NCBI GenBank assembly: GCA_041488095.1
Contig: JBGPOP010000004.1
Coordinates: 87,271 to 151,270, forward strand
Length of the DNA: 64,000 nucleotides
Direction of reading: 5' to 3'
From: DASYPQ01 sp041488095
Lineage (GTDB): Bacteria; Planctomycetota; UBA1135; GCA-002686595
Shown: positions 15,647 through 24,633 of the stretch, piece by piece
Position numbering within the stretch: position 1 is the first letter of the stretch
Layout of the letters: each line of letters starts with the position of its first letter
Translations under genes and position numbers: made by a program
Notes under the pieces: generated by a model
What the model was told of the DNA's origin: nothing
What the model saw: only the letters and a program-made list of their open reading frames with translations
The model's database searches: none

Positions 15647-18070
15647 ATGAGCAAGGCAGCCAAGAAGAGGCCCGGGCGAGCGGCGCGTGCAGGGCCCGCG
15701 GCGCCCGCCGAGACCAAGTCCGGAAGGAACGGCAAGGCCCTGGTCATCGTCGAGAGCCCGGCCAAGGCGAAGACCATCAACAAGTATCTGGGCAAGGGCT
15801 TCGTCGTGAAGGCCTCGATGGGGCACGTCCGCGACCTGCCCAAAGGCAAGTTCGGGGTCGACGTCGAGAACGATTTCGAGCCTTCCTACACGGCGATCCG
15901 AGGCAAGACTCAGGTGATCACCGAGCTGCGGCGCCTGGCCAAGGCAGCCTCGTCGGTCTACCTCGCCCCCGACCCCGACCGAGAGGGCGAAGCGATCGCC
16001 TGGCACCTGTCCGAGTCCCTCGACGTGCCCGCGGAGCGCGTCTTCCGGGTCGTCTTCAACGAGATCACGAAGAAGGCGATCCTCGAGGCCTTCCGCCACC
16101 CCGGCAAGGTCGACATGGACAAGGTCGACGCGCAGCAGGCGCGACGCGTGCTCGACCGGATCGTGGGGTACAAGCTCTCGCCGCTCCTGTGGAAGAAGAT
16201 CGCGCGCGGGCTCTCGGCCGGTCGCGTGCAGTCGGTGGCCGTGCGCTTGATCGTCGAGCGCGAGAAGGAGATCCGCGCCTTCGTCCAAGAGGAGTACTGG
16301 CGTGTCGGAGCGCACTTCCGCTCCGACGGCGAGGAATTCCACGCCGAGCTGCGGCGCGTCGGCGAGGATCGGATCGACAAGAACCTCGACGAGAAGCGCG
16401 CACGGGAGATCGTCTCGCGGATCGGCTCGGATCCTCTGCGCCTCGCCGAGCTCGAGAGCAAGCCCAAGACCCGCCGCCCCACGCCGCCTTTCACGACGAG
16501 CCAGTTGCAACAGAAGGCCTCGACCTTGCTGCGCTTCTCGGCCAAGAAGACCATGGTGCTCGCGCAGCAGCTCTACGAAGGCGTCGATGTGCCCGGCGAG
16601 GGCTCGGTCGGCCTGATCACCTACATGCGCACGGATTCGGTGCGGGTGTCGGACGACGCGCTGGCGCAGGTCCGCGATCTCATCGGAACGAAGTACGGGC
16701 CGAAGTACCTGCCCGAGAAGCCGAACTTCTTCACGCACAAGGCGCTGGGGGCCCAGGAGGCGCACGAAGCCATCCGTCCAACCGAGGCGTCGCGAACGCC
16801 CGAGGCTCTCCTCGATTCGCTCACCGAGGACCAGCTCAAGCTCTACAGGCTGATCTGGCAGAAGTTCGTCGCCAGCCAGATGCCACCCGAGGTCTCGACC
16901 GTCACCACGGCGACCTTCGAGCACGGGGATGCGCGCTTCGTCGCGCAGGGCGAGGTCGAGGTGTTCGACGGCCACCTGCACGTGTTCGAGGCCGGCAAGG
17001 GTGAGCGGGAGTTGCAGGCGCTCCCCCTGGGCTTGCAAGTCAACGTGGACTATCGCCCCGAGCGGATCGAGGCCAGCCAGCACTTCACCCAGCCGGCGCC
17101 GCGGTACACCGAGGCGACCCTGGTGAAGGAGCTCGAGAAGCGCGGCATCGGCCGACCCTCGACCTACGCCGCGATCATCTCCACGATCCAGGACCGCGGC
17201 TACGTGACCCTCAAGGAGCGCCGCTTCGAGGCGACCGAGCTCGGGGAGATCGTCACCGACCAGCTCGTCCAGCACTTCAAGGACATCCTCGACACCGACT
17301 TCACCGCCGGAATGGAGGCGGATCTCGACCGCATCGAGAGCGGCCAAAGGAAGTGGCGGAGGGTCGTGAAGAGTTTCCACGACGTGTTCTCCGTCGATCT
17401 CGCGAAGGCCGAGAGGGACATGAAGAACATCAAGCTCGAGCCCAAGCTCAGCGAGCGCACGTGCGAGAAGTGCGGCGCGCCGATGGCCGAGAAGTTCAAC
17501 AAGCGCGGCAAGTTCCTGGGCTGCTCGCGCTACCCCGAATGCAAGAGCACGATGCCCATGGAGGGTCCCCGCGCGAAGAGCGAGGCCATCCCGACCGACA
17601 AGGTGTGCGAGAAATGCGGCAAACCCATGGTGATCCGCATGGGCAGGCGAGGCCGGTTCATCGCCTGCACGGGATTCCCGGACTGCAAGAACACGGCTTC
17701 GGTCGACGAGCAGGGCAACGTCATCCAGCCCAAGGAAACCGGCATCGCGTGCGACAAGTGCGGCAAGCCGATGGTGGTCAAGGGCTCGCGGCGCGGGCCT
17801 TTCCTGGCGTGCACGGGCTTCCCCAAGTGCCGCAACGCGAAGAACCTGCCGCCCGAGCTGCGCGAGGCGCCCCAGGTGACCGGCGAGAAGTGCGACAAGT
17901 GCGGCGAGCCGATGATCGTCAAGACCAGCCGCTGGGGGAAGGAATTCCTCGCCTGCTCGGCATACCCCAAGTGCAAGAACGCGCGCAACGTCGGGTCTGC
18001 TGCTGCGCCCGCCGCTCCCGAGGGCGCTGCCGAAGCGGGCGCGGAGCTGGCGACGCAGGCCGAGGACTGA
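15647..18070 (+). CDS. topA: DNA topoisomerase I
   Basis: Type IA topoisomerase that relaxes negative supercoils, 807 residues. The Toprim domain begins KALVIVESPAKAKTINKYLG and includes APDPDREGEAIAWHL. The active-site Tyr is in GLITYMRTDSVRVS near residue 330. The C-terminus has four C4 zinc fingers in tandem, each starting C-x-K-C-G-x-P-M: CEKCGAPM, CEKCGKPM, CDKCGKPM and CDKCGEPM. A Lys/Arg-rich stretch precedes Toprim. I chose the ATG at 15647 (MSKAAKKRPGRAARAG); the open frame runs 183 bases further upstream but without family similarity. The protein ends in an Ala/Glu-rich tail. Confidence 0.96.
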   Translation: MSKAAKKRPGRAARAGPAAPAETKSGRNGKALVIVESPAKAKTINKYLGKGFVVKASMGHVRDLPKGKFGVDVENDFEPSYTAIRGKTQVITELRRLAKAASSVYLAPDPDREGEAIAWHLSESLDVPAERVFRVVFNEITKKAILEAFRHPGKVDMDKVDAQQARRVLDRIVGYKLSPLLWKKIARGLSAGRVQSVAVRLIVEREKEIRAFVQEEYWRVGAHFRSDGEEFHAELRRVGEDRIDKNLDEKRAREIVSRIGSDPLRLAELESKPKTRRPTPPFTTSQLQQKASTLLRFSAKKTMVLAQQLYEGVDVPGEGSVGLITYMRTDSVRVSDDALAQVRDLIGTKYGPKYLPEKPNFFTHKALGAQEAHEAIRPTEASRTPEALLDSLTEDQLKLYRLIWQKFVASQMPPEVSTVTTATFEHGDARFVAQGEVEVFDGHLHVFEAGKGERELQALPLGLQVNVDYRPERIEASQHFTQPAPRYTEATLVKELEKRGIGRPSTYAAIISTIQDRGYVTLKERRFEATELGEIVTDQLVQHFKDILDTDFTAGMEADLDRIESGQRKWRRVVKSFHDVFSVDLAKAERDMKNIKLEPKLSERTCEKCGAPMAEKFNKRGKFLGCSRYPECKSTMPMEGPRAKSEAIPTDKVCEKCGKPMVIRMGRRGRFIACTGFPDCKNTASVDEQGNVIQPKETGIACDKCGKPMVVKGSRRGPFLACTGFPKCRNAKNLPPELREAPQVTGEKCDKCGEPMIVKTSRWGKEFLACSAYPKCKNARNVGSAAAPAAPEGAAEAGAELATQAED

Positions 18071-18214
18071 CGTCCGGCGAGCGGGCAGTCTCGACGGGCA
18101 CGGGCACGCCCCGTAGGATGACGGTCGCCTTCTCCTTCCGGCGGGTGGCCCGACTCGACGCGGGCCTCCCTCGAGCCTCCTACCCCTTCCGAAGCTCCTG
18201 ATCGAGAGCCCCCG

Positions 18215-19291
18215 ATGGAGATCTCCGAGATCGAGGTCGACGGCTACGAAAGAGTCGCGCGATGCCGAGACCAGGGGTCGGGCCTGCACGCGCTGATCGC
18301 CGTCCACGACACGACACTCGGCCCTGCGCTCGGTGGGATGCGCATGCTGTCCTACCCCTCGGAAGACGAGGCCCTGTTCGACGTGCTGCGGCTCTCGCGC
18401 GGAATGACGTACAAGTCGGCCGTCGCGGAGACGGGACTCGGCGGCGGCAAGTCGGTTGTCATCGGGGATCCCAGAACCGCCAAATCGCCGGACCTCTTCC
18501 GTGCCATGGGCCGGTTCGTCGAGAGCCTGGGCGGGAGGTACATCACCGCCCAGGACATGAACATCGGCATCCCCGACCTGGAGATCGTGCGCCAGGAGAC
18601 GCGCTGGGTCACGGGATTGAAGCGCGAGTCGGGCAGCTCCGGGAACCCGAGCCCCTACACGGCCAAGGGGTGCCTGGTCGGGATGCGCGCCGTGCTGGAG
18701 GAGGTGTATGGGAAGGCCGATTTCCACGGCAAGAAGGTGTTGATCCAGGGCGTCGGAGCGGTCGGCGGGCGACTCGCCGAGATGCTCGCGGAGCAGGGCG
18801 CCAAGGTCCTGATCTGCGACATCAACGAGGCGCGGGTCGAGGATCTGCGGCGCAAGAACGGATTCGAGACCGTGCCCGATACCCGGCACCTCGACGTCGA
18901 GTGCGACATCTACTCGCCTTGCGCTCGAGGCGCAACCCTGAACGACGAGACGATCCCGCGGCTCAAGTGCAAGGCGGTCGCCGGCTGCGCCAACAACCAG
19001 CTCCTCGAGCCGCGGCACGCGCGGGACCTGATGGCGCGCGGGATCCTCTACGCTCCGGACTACGTGATCAATGCCGGCGGGATCATCAACGTGTCGGTCG
19101 AGCTGTTGCCCGGCGGCTACGACGAGGCCGCGTCGCGGCGCAAGATCGAAAGGATCTACGAGAACCTCCGGAAGGTGTTCGAGATCTCACGCCGGGAGTG
19201 CATCCCGACCAACGAGGCCGCGGCACGCCTGGCCGAGCAGCGCCTCGCCGCGGGCCGCGAGTCCAAGGTCCGTCCGTCGAGGAGGATCTGA
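18215..19291 (+). CDS. Leucine (branched-chain amino acid) dehydrogenase
   Basis: An amino-acid dehydrogenase of the Glu/Leu/Phe/Val family, 358 residues, catalysing reversible NAD-dependent oxidative deamination. The N-terminal domain has GPALGGMRM and the catalytic-Lys glycine loop ETGLGGGKSVVIGDP; TAQDMNIG follows. The NAD-binding Rossmann motif is VLIQGVGAVGGRLAEML. Then come YSPCARGATLND, AGCANNQL and APDYVINAGGIINV, all typical of leucine dehydrogenase. Substrate preference among Leu, Val and Phe is not decidable here, though length and motifs favour leucine. It stands alone between topA and a convergent kinase gene. A BCAA aminotransferase is encoded far downstream at 60732. Confidence 0.88.
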   Translation: MEISEIEVDGYERVARCRDQGSGLHALIAVHDTTLGPALGGMRMLSYPSEDEALFDVLRLSRGMTYKSAVAETGLGGGKSVVIGDPRTAKSPDLFRAMGRFVESLGGRYITAQDMNIGIPDLEIVRQETRWVTGLKRESGSSGNPSPYTAKGCLVGMRAVLEEVYGKADFHGKKVLIQGVGAVGGRLAEMLAEQGAKVLICDINEARVEDLRRKNGFETVPDTRHLDVECDIYSPCARGATLNDETIPRLKCKAVAGCANNQLLEPRHARDLMARGILYAPDYVINAGGIINVSVELLPGGYDEAASRRKIERIYENLRKVFEISRRECIPTNEAAARLAEQRLAAGRESKVRPSRRI

Positions 19292-19309
19292 GCCGCCGGC
19301 CCGGCGACC

Positions 19310-20236
19310 TCAGTCCTTGCGCAGAAAGTCGACCAGGTCCTTCTCGAGCGCCTCGAGCCCGTACTCGTTGACCGTCAGACTGCGGTACACGATCCGAGCC
19401 AGGGCGTCGGGCGTGTTGGGGTTGAGGTCCTTGGGCGGCGGGTAGCTCAGGAAGTACGAGAGCGAGAGCCGCTCGACTTCGCCTCCCTGCTCGCGGCCCG
19501 CGTACTGCCAGGGCACTTCGTCGAAGGGCAGCACTCCGGTCAGGATCTCGTAGAGCATGATCCCCATGCCCATCACGTCGGCCTTGGGGTCGCGCAGCAG
19601 CAGCGGGTTGTAGTGCGGGGTCGTCGTGATCACGCCGCGCTCGTCCATGCGCATGGCGGGATCGAGCATGACGACCGAGCCCGAGGGCTTGATCAGGATG
19701 TTCTCGGGCTTCAGGTCTCCGTGATAGGGCAGCGTGCCCGTGCGGGAGAGCTTCTGAAGGGTCCGCACCATGGTCAGGAACCAGTTCAGGCGGATGCCCT
19801 CGAGCGCACGGATCTTCTCGCGCAGCGTCTTGCCGCGCGCGTGCTCCATGACGAGCACCGGCCGCCCCTCGTGGATGAACGTCTCGCGAAGCCCGATCAT
19901 GTTGGGATGCTTGACCCGCGACATGATCTCGGCCTCGCCGCGCAGGAGATCGTCGATCTCGTGGACGTCGAGGAAGTCGATGCGCACGCCGTCCTTGCGG
20001 AAGAAGATCGCCTCGGCCGGGGTCTCGTCCGGACTGATCCCCTCGGGACGACGCTGGTTCGTGATCTCGAGGAAGCGCGTGACGTACCGACCGCCGCCGG
20101 CCACGTCGCCCATCTTGAGCGCCACGCGGTTGCCCTCCGTGTCCTCCGCGAGGTAGACGAGCGAGAAACCGCCGCGAGCCAGGAACTCGACAACGCGGTA
20201 GGCGCCGATGCACTCGCCAGCTTCCAGCTTGATCAT
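19310..20236 (-). CDS. Atypical Hanks-type Ser/Thr protein kinase
   Basis: A 308-residue stand-alone kinase domain with no membrane segment. The glycine loop is LARGGFSLVYLAED (22-28) and the VAxK Lys is K41 in VALKMG. An unusually long insertion (about residues 46-95) precedes the helix C Glu (E101 or E103 in RGEAEIMSRVKHPNMI). The catalytic loop is YHGDLKPEN (D174, N179), lacking the Arg of HRD. The metal-binding motif is LDPA (D192) instead of DFG, and the activation segment ends TPHYNPLLL without the usual APE Glu. Lys, both Asp and Asn are kept, so activity is plausible, but regulation by activation-loop phosphorylation looks unlikely. It converges on the leucine dehydrogenase gene. Confidence 0.85.
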   Translation of the reverse strand: MIKLEAGECIGAYRVVEFLARGGFSLVYLAEDTEGNRVALKMGDVAGGGRYVTRFLEITNQRRPEGISPDETPAEAIFFRKDGVRIDFLDVHEIDDLLRGEAEIMSRVKHPNMIGLRETFIHEGRPVLVMEHARGKTLREKIRALEGIRLNWFLTMVRTLQKLSRTGTLPYHGDLKPENILIKPSGSVVMLDPAMRMDERGVITTTPHYNPLLLRDPKADVMGMGIMLYEILTGVLPFDEVPWQYAGREQGGEVERLSLSYFLSYPPPKDLNPNTPDALARIVYRSLTVNEYGLEALEKDLVDFLRKD

Positions 20237-20488
20237 GGGGAGGACTCGGGGTTACCGGGAGGACGAAGACAGGGTCGTGGGCGCCGGAGCGTCCGCACAC
20301 CTCTTCTTTTCGAGTGTCCCGGGCCGGGGATTGAGCCAATCCCGGGTGTCGGGGCTCGTTCTCCGCAGGAACTCCTCGAGGCGGAGCAGGAGCGGCGGGA
20401 ATCTCGCGGCCAGACTCGATTCCCAGATTCGGAAGGGCTGCGGGAGGAGCCTCCTGCGCGCCGGCCCTCACCGTGCGCCTGCGGCGGT

Positions 20489-20893
20489 CTATCGGAGCCG
20501 GCCGAGCACGTCCTGCAGGCGCCGCAGGTCGACCTCGACGAGATCGGCGGAGGGAGTTCCATCGAGGATGCGTCGCGCGCCCTCGATCACCGTGCCCGTG
20601 CCGAGCCATTCAGGCTCGCTCTCTCGCGCGCGATAGCGCCAAGCCCGTCCCTGCAGGTCGACCATGCCGATCTCCTGGCCCTCGCGATTGCGCACGCTGT
20701 AGAACGCCCGCGCAGCATTCCCGGTTTCCTCGAAGCGCACCATCGAACCCAGACAGCGGCCCGATTCCCATAGCTCCCAGGCGCGCACGGGGGCCGCGCG
20801 CGTGATCGCGACGCTGTCCGGGCCGGGCGCGTGGCTCGTCGACGTCGTCCGACAGGCGGCGATCGGAACGAGGAGGAAGAGGACGGCGCGCAT
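20489..20893 (-). CDS. Small predicted lipoprotein of unknown function
   Basis: A 134-residue protein with a short signal peptide and lipobox, MRAVLFLLVPIAAC, so Cys14 is the predicted lipidated residue. The mature part contains alternating beta-strand-like segments (GSMVRFEETGNAARAFYSVRN, cited in part as GSMVRFEET, then EIGMVDLQGRAWRYRARE). I do not recognise the family. It is divergent from the methionine aminopeptidase gene across 23 bases. The 252 bases between it and the downstream kinase gene hold no gene I can support. Confidence 0.65.
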   Translation of the reverse strand: MRAVLFLLVPIAACRTTSTSHAPGPDSVAITRAAPVRAWELWESGRCLGSMVRFEETGNAARAFYSVRNREGQEIGMVDLQGRAWRYRARESEPEWLGTGTVIEGARRILDGTPSADLVEVDLRRLQDVLGRLR

Positions 20894-20916
20894 GCTGTGC
20901 TGCTAACGTATCGCGC

Positions 20917-21810
20917 GTGGATCGACAAGCCCTCGAGAGCTACCGCAAGGCCGGCCGGATCGCGTCCGAGTGCCGGGAATGGGCCAAGGAGAACATCCGT
21001 CCCGGCGTGACGATCCGGCACGTCCTCGAGACGGTCGAGGCGATGATCCGCGAGCGCGGAGCGCAGCCCGGTTTCCCGGCCCAATCGAGCCGCAATTCCG
21101 TGGCTGCGCACTACTGCTCCAGCCCCGAGGACGAACAGGGCTACGAGGAAGGCGATTGCGTCAAGGTCGACATCGGCGTCCACGTCGATGGCTACGTGGC
21201 CGACACGGCCGCTTCGGTCGATCTCAGCCGCGACGGCCGCTGGACCCCGCTCGTCGAGGCGGCGGGGAGCGCACTCGCGGCCGCGATCGCGAGCGTGCGC
21301 GATGGTGTCTCTCTCTCGGAGGTCGGCGGCGCGATCGAGCGCACGATCCTCGCGGCCGGATACCAGCCCGTGCGCAACCTGACGGGCCACGGCCTGGGCC
21401 GCTGGAAGGTGCACACGCCGCCACAGATCCCGAATTATGCCGAGCGCGGCTCAGGGCACCTGAAACAGGACATGGTGTTCGCGATCGAGCCTTTCGCCAC
21501 CACCGGCCGCGGTTGGATCCACGAGGCCGGCAAGGCCGAGGTGTTCATGATGGTGCGCCCGCCTGTCAAGGCGAAGGGACTCGACCGCGAGGTGCTGCGG
21601 GCGATCGAAAGCTGGCGCGGACTGCCGATCGCGCGTCGCTACTTCGCGCATCTCGACCGCGAGGCGGTGGAGGACGCGCTCTCGAAGCTCGTGCGCCAGG
21701 GATCTCTCGTGCGCTACCCGCCGTTGTGCGAGGACGAAGGAACGATGGTCGCGCAGGCGGAGCACTCGATCTACCTCGGGCCGGAGGGAGTCGAGGTGCT
21801 GACGGCGTAG
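20917..21810 (+). CDS. map: Methionine aminopeptidase, type II (archaeal-like)
   Basis: A pita-bread-fold metalloprotease of 297 residues that removes the initiator methionine. All five metal ligands are present at type II spacing: D85 and D96 (KVDIGVHVDGYVADTA), H158 (NLTGHGLGRW), E191 (FAIEPFATT) and E282 (AQAEHSIYL). The segment between H158/E191 and E282 holds the helical insertion that separates type II (archaeal/eukaryotic) enzymes from ordinary bacterial type I Map. The ending LGPEGVEVLTA is also archaeal-like. Start is a GTG at 20917. The gene converges on mutS across 10 bases. Whether the genome also has a type I enzyme is unknown. Confidence 0.88.
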   Translation: MDRQALESYRKAGRIASECREWAKENIRPGVTIRHVLETVEAMIRERGAQPGFPAQSSRNSVAAHYCSSPEDEQGYEEGDCVKVDIGVHVDGYVADTAASVDLSRDGRWTPLVEAAGSALAAAIASVRDGVSLSEVGGAIERTILAAGYQPVRNLTGHGLGRWKVHTPPQIPNYAERGSGHLKQDMVFAIEPFATTGRGWIHEAGKAEVFMMVRPPVKAKGLDREVLRAIESWRGLPIARRYFAHLDREAVEDALSKLVRQGSLVRYPPLCEDEGTMVAQAEHSIYLGPEGVEVLTA

Positions 21811-21819
21811 GGGGATACG

Positions 21820-24483
21820 TCAGCGGATCTTCTGCCTGAGCTCGCGCAGGACGAGGAGCGCTTCGATCGGCGTCAGGCGGTCGAGATCGAGCTTCTCGAT
21901 CTCGAGTTCGATCTCGCTGCGCGCGTGCTCGAACAGGCCAAGCTGCTGAAGGCCATCCCGGTTCGATCCTCCGCGCCCTGAGGCCCGCGCGATGCGCGGA
22001 GCGAGGTCCTCGGCGTCCTCCTCGATGTCGGACAGGATCTGCCGGGCGCGGTCGATCAGCTCCTGCGGCACTCCCGCGAGCCTGGCGACGTGGATCCCGT
22101 ACGAGCGGTCCGTGCCCCCGTCGACGATCTTGTGCAGGAACACGATCTGATCGTTCCACTCGCGTACGGCGACGTTCATGTTGCACACGCCCTTCAGCCG
22201 CGAGGCCAGCTCCGTGAGCTGGTGGTAGTGCGTCGCGAACAGCGTGCGAGCACGGATCCTGTCGTGGACGTGCTCGACGATCGCCCAGGCGAGCGCGAGG
22301 CCGTCGAAGGTGCTCGTGCCGCGCCCGACCTCGTCGAGAACGATCAACGAGCGCGGGCCCGCATGGTTCAGGATGTTCGCGATCTCGAGCATCTCGACCA
22401 TGAACGTCGAGGCCGCCCGACCGATGTCGTCGGCCGAGCCGATCCGTGTGAAGATGCGGTCGACGACGCCGATCCGGGCCTCGCTCGCGGGGACGAACGA
22501 TCCGGTCTGCGCCATGAGCACGATCAGCGCACACTGGCGGATCCAAGTCGACTTGCCCGCCATGTTCGGCCCGGTGAGGATCGTCAGCAGGCGATCGGAA
22601 CGGTTCATCCGCGTGTCGTTGGGCACGAAAGGCTCGCTCGTGAGCGCACGCTCCACGGCGGGATGTCGGCCATCGATGATCCGGATGACATCACCCTCGT
22701 CCACTTCGGGAGCGACGTAGCGGTTCTCGGCCGCCTTCTGCGCCAGCCCGGCGAGCACGTCGATCTGGGCCAGCGCCTCGGCCGTTCCGAGGATCCGAGG
22801 GATCTCCCTCGCGAGGGCCTCCCGCAGCTCCTCGAAGATGCGGTACTCCAGCTCGCGCGAGCGTTCCTCCGCGCCGAGGACCTTGCCCTCGAACTCCTTG
22901 AGCTCCGGCGTGACGTAGCGCTCGGCGTTCTTGACGGTCTGGCGGCGGATGTAGCTCTCGGGCACGCGCCCGACCTGCCCGCGCGGAACCTCGATGAAGT
23001 ACCCGAACACGGAGTTGAAACCGACCTTGAGCCCGGGGATCCCCGTGCGCTTGGACTCCTCGGCCTGCAGGCGCGCCATCCACGACTTGCCGTCGCCCGA
23101 GATCGAGTGCAGCTCGTCCAGCTCCGTGGAAACTCCCGGACGGACGAGCCCCCCGTCCTTCACGGCGAGAGGCGGGGCATCGACGAGCGTCGTGCGGACG
23201 CGCACCACGACGTCCTCCAGGGGATCGAGCTTCTCGCGCAGCTCCGCGAGGCGCGCCGAGTAGACGCCGGCGAGCTTCTCGCGCAGGGGTCCGACCTGCT
23301 CGAGCGAGCCGGCGATCGCGGCGAGATCGCGGGCGTGCGCCCTGGAGGTCGAGACCTTGGCCGTCAGCCGCTCGAGGTCGAGCACGCTGGCGAGCATCCC
23401 GCGAACCTCCTCGCGCAGGAAGGGCTGCTCGACGAGCTCCGCGACGGCGCGCTGGCGTGCCAGGATCGACTCGACCTCGCGCAGCGGCGCCTCGAGCCAT
23501 TCGCGCAGCATGCGCCCTCCCATCGGGGTCGCCGTCGCGTCCAGCGTGTCGATCAGCGTTCCCTCGCGGCGTCCGTCGCGCTGCGTCTTGAAGATCTCCA
23601 GACACGCGCGCGTGGCGCGGTCGAGCACGACGTGCCTGGCCCGGTCGACGACCTCGAGCCTGCAGATGTGCTCGCAAGCGCTCTTCTGCGTCTCCTCGGC
23701 GTACCCGAGGACTGCGCCCGCCGCGCCGACCACGGGCGAGGCCTCGTCCACGCCGAAGCCCTCGAGGCTCGCGATCTTGAAGTGTCGCAGGAGCGCGCGC
23801 AGTCCCGACTCGCGGTCGAAGCACCAGGGATCGCGCTCGGTGAGGCGCGGCCCGAGCTGCTCGCGGATCGCTGAAACGATCGCGGGCCGCGCTTCCAGTC
23901 CCGCGGCGCAGAACAGAAGCTCGGCGGGCGCGAGCCACGCGATCTCGTCGGTGACCTGGGCTCCGGGGATCTCGAGCACCTGCAGGCGTCCGGTCGAGAG
24001 GTCCACCCAGGCGAGGCCCGCCTTCTCCCCGTCGAGGTGCAGGCCGGCGAGGAAGTTGGGCTCTCGCGCCTGGAGCGCATCCTCCTCGGTGATCGTCCCG
24101 GCGGTGACGACGCGCACGATGGCACGGTCGACCAGGCCCTTGGCCAGGCGCGGATCCTCCATCTGTTCGCAGATCGCGACCTTGAAGCCCTTCGCGACGA
24201 GCTTCATCAGGTACCCTTCGACCGCGCGCGCCGGCACGCCCGCCATGGGTATGGCGTCCTCGCCTTTGGACCGGGAAGTCAGCGCGATCCCGAGCTCGCG
24301 CGAGGCGACGAGCGCGTCTTCGTGGAACAGCTCGTAGAAGTCGCCCATGCGGAAGAAGAGCAGGGCCTGAGGCTGCTCCTTCTTCGCGCGCCAGTACTGC
24401 GTCATCATCGGCGTGGCCGATCCCGCCGAGGCGCTCGAGGAAACAGGCGGTCGAGCGCCCTTCGCAACGTAAGTGCTTCGCAT
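21820..24483 (-). CDS. mutS: DNA mismatch repair ATPase MutS
   Basis: MutS recognises mismatches and small loops and recruits MutL. The mismatch-contacting Phe-x-Glu motif is in RMGDFYELFHEDA near residue 50. The clamp and core domains follow. The ATPase has LTGPNMAGKSTWIRQ (Walker A), the signature region FMVEMLEIANIL, and LIVLDEVGRGTSTFDGLALAWA (Walker B and D-loop). The C-terminus ends with DRLTPIEALLVLRELRQKIR, the usual MutS ending. Predicted length is 887 residues from ATG 24483. A later MM pair at 24408 (MMTQYWRAKKEQ) is a possible alternative start; neither has a strong ribosome binding site. Confidence 0.94.
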   Translation of the reverse strand: MRSTYVAKGARPPVSSSASAGSATPMMTQYWRAKKEQPQALLFFRMGDFYELFHEDALVASRELGIALTSRSKGEDAIPMAGVPARAVEGYLMKLVAKGFKVAICEQMEDPRLAKGLVDRAIVRVVTAGTITEEDALQAREPNFLAGLHLDGEKAGLAWVDLSTGRLQVLEIPGAQVTDEIAWLAPAELLFCAAGLEARPAIVSAIREQLGPRLTERDPWCFDRESGLRALLRHFKIASLEGFGVDEASPVVGAAGAVLGYAEETQKSACEHICRLEVVDRARHVVLDRATRACLEIFKTQRDGRREGTLIDTLDATATPMGGRMLREWLEAPLREVESILARQRAVAELVEQPFLREEVRGMLASVLDLERLTAKVSTSRAHARDLAAIAGSLEQVGPLREKLAGVYSARLAELREKLDPLEDVVVRVRTTLVDAPPLAVKDGGLVRPGVSTELDELHSISGDGKSWMARLQAEESKRTGIPGLKVGFNSVFGYFIEVPRGQVGRVPESYIRRQTVKNAERYVTPELKEFEGKVLGAEERSRELEYRIFEELREALAREIPRILGTAEALAQIDVLAGLAQKAAENRYVAPEVDEGDVIRIIDGRHPAVERALTSEPFVPNDTRMNRSDRLLTILTGPNMAGKSTWIRQCALIVLMAQTGSFVPASEARIGVVDRIFTRIGSADDIGRAASTFMVEMLEIANILNHAGPRSLIVLDEVGRGTSTFDGLALAWAIVEHVHDRIRARTLFATHYHQLTELASRLKGVCNMNVAVREWNDQIVFLHKIVDGGTDRSYGIHVARLAGVPQELIDRARQILSDIEEDAEDLAPRIARASGRGGSNRDGLQQLGLFEHARSEIELEIEKLDLDRLTPIEALLVLRELRQKIR

Positions 24484-24633
24484 CGGAGGAGACGGCCGCA
24501 CGCAGGCGGGTCGAAGTCTATCCAATGATGGCTCGCTCGCGCCGAGCCAAGCCTCGCGGAGCCCCTGACCTTGGCCCCGCTCTTGCACGGGCGCGCCGCC
24601 CCGCCGAGCATGGCCGCCCCATCCCTCCCCGGA

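Noticed and set aside
15518..19018. Very long open frame (about 1166 codons) antisense to topA and the dehydrogenase
   Set aside because: It is the reverse of two well-identified genes; GC-rich codon use leaves the opposite strand open. The translation is low-complexity Arg/Leu/Gly with no family match.
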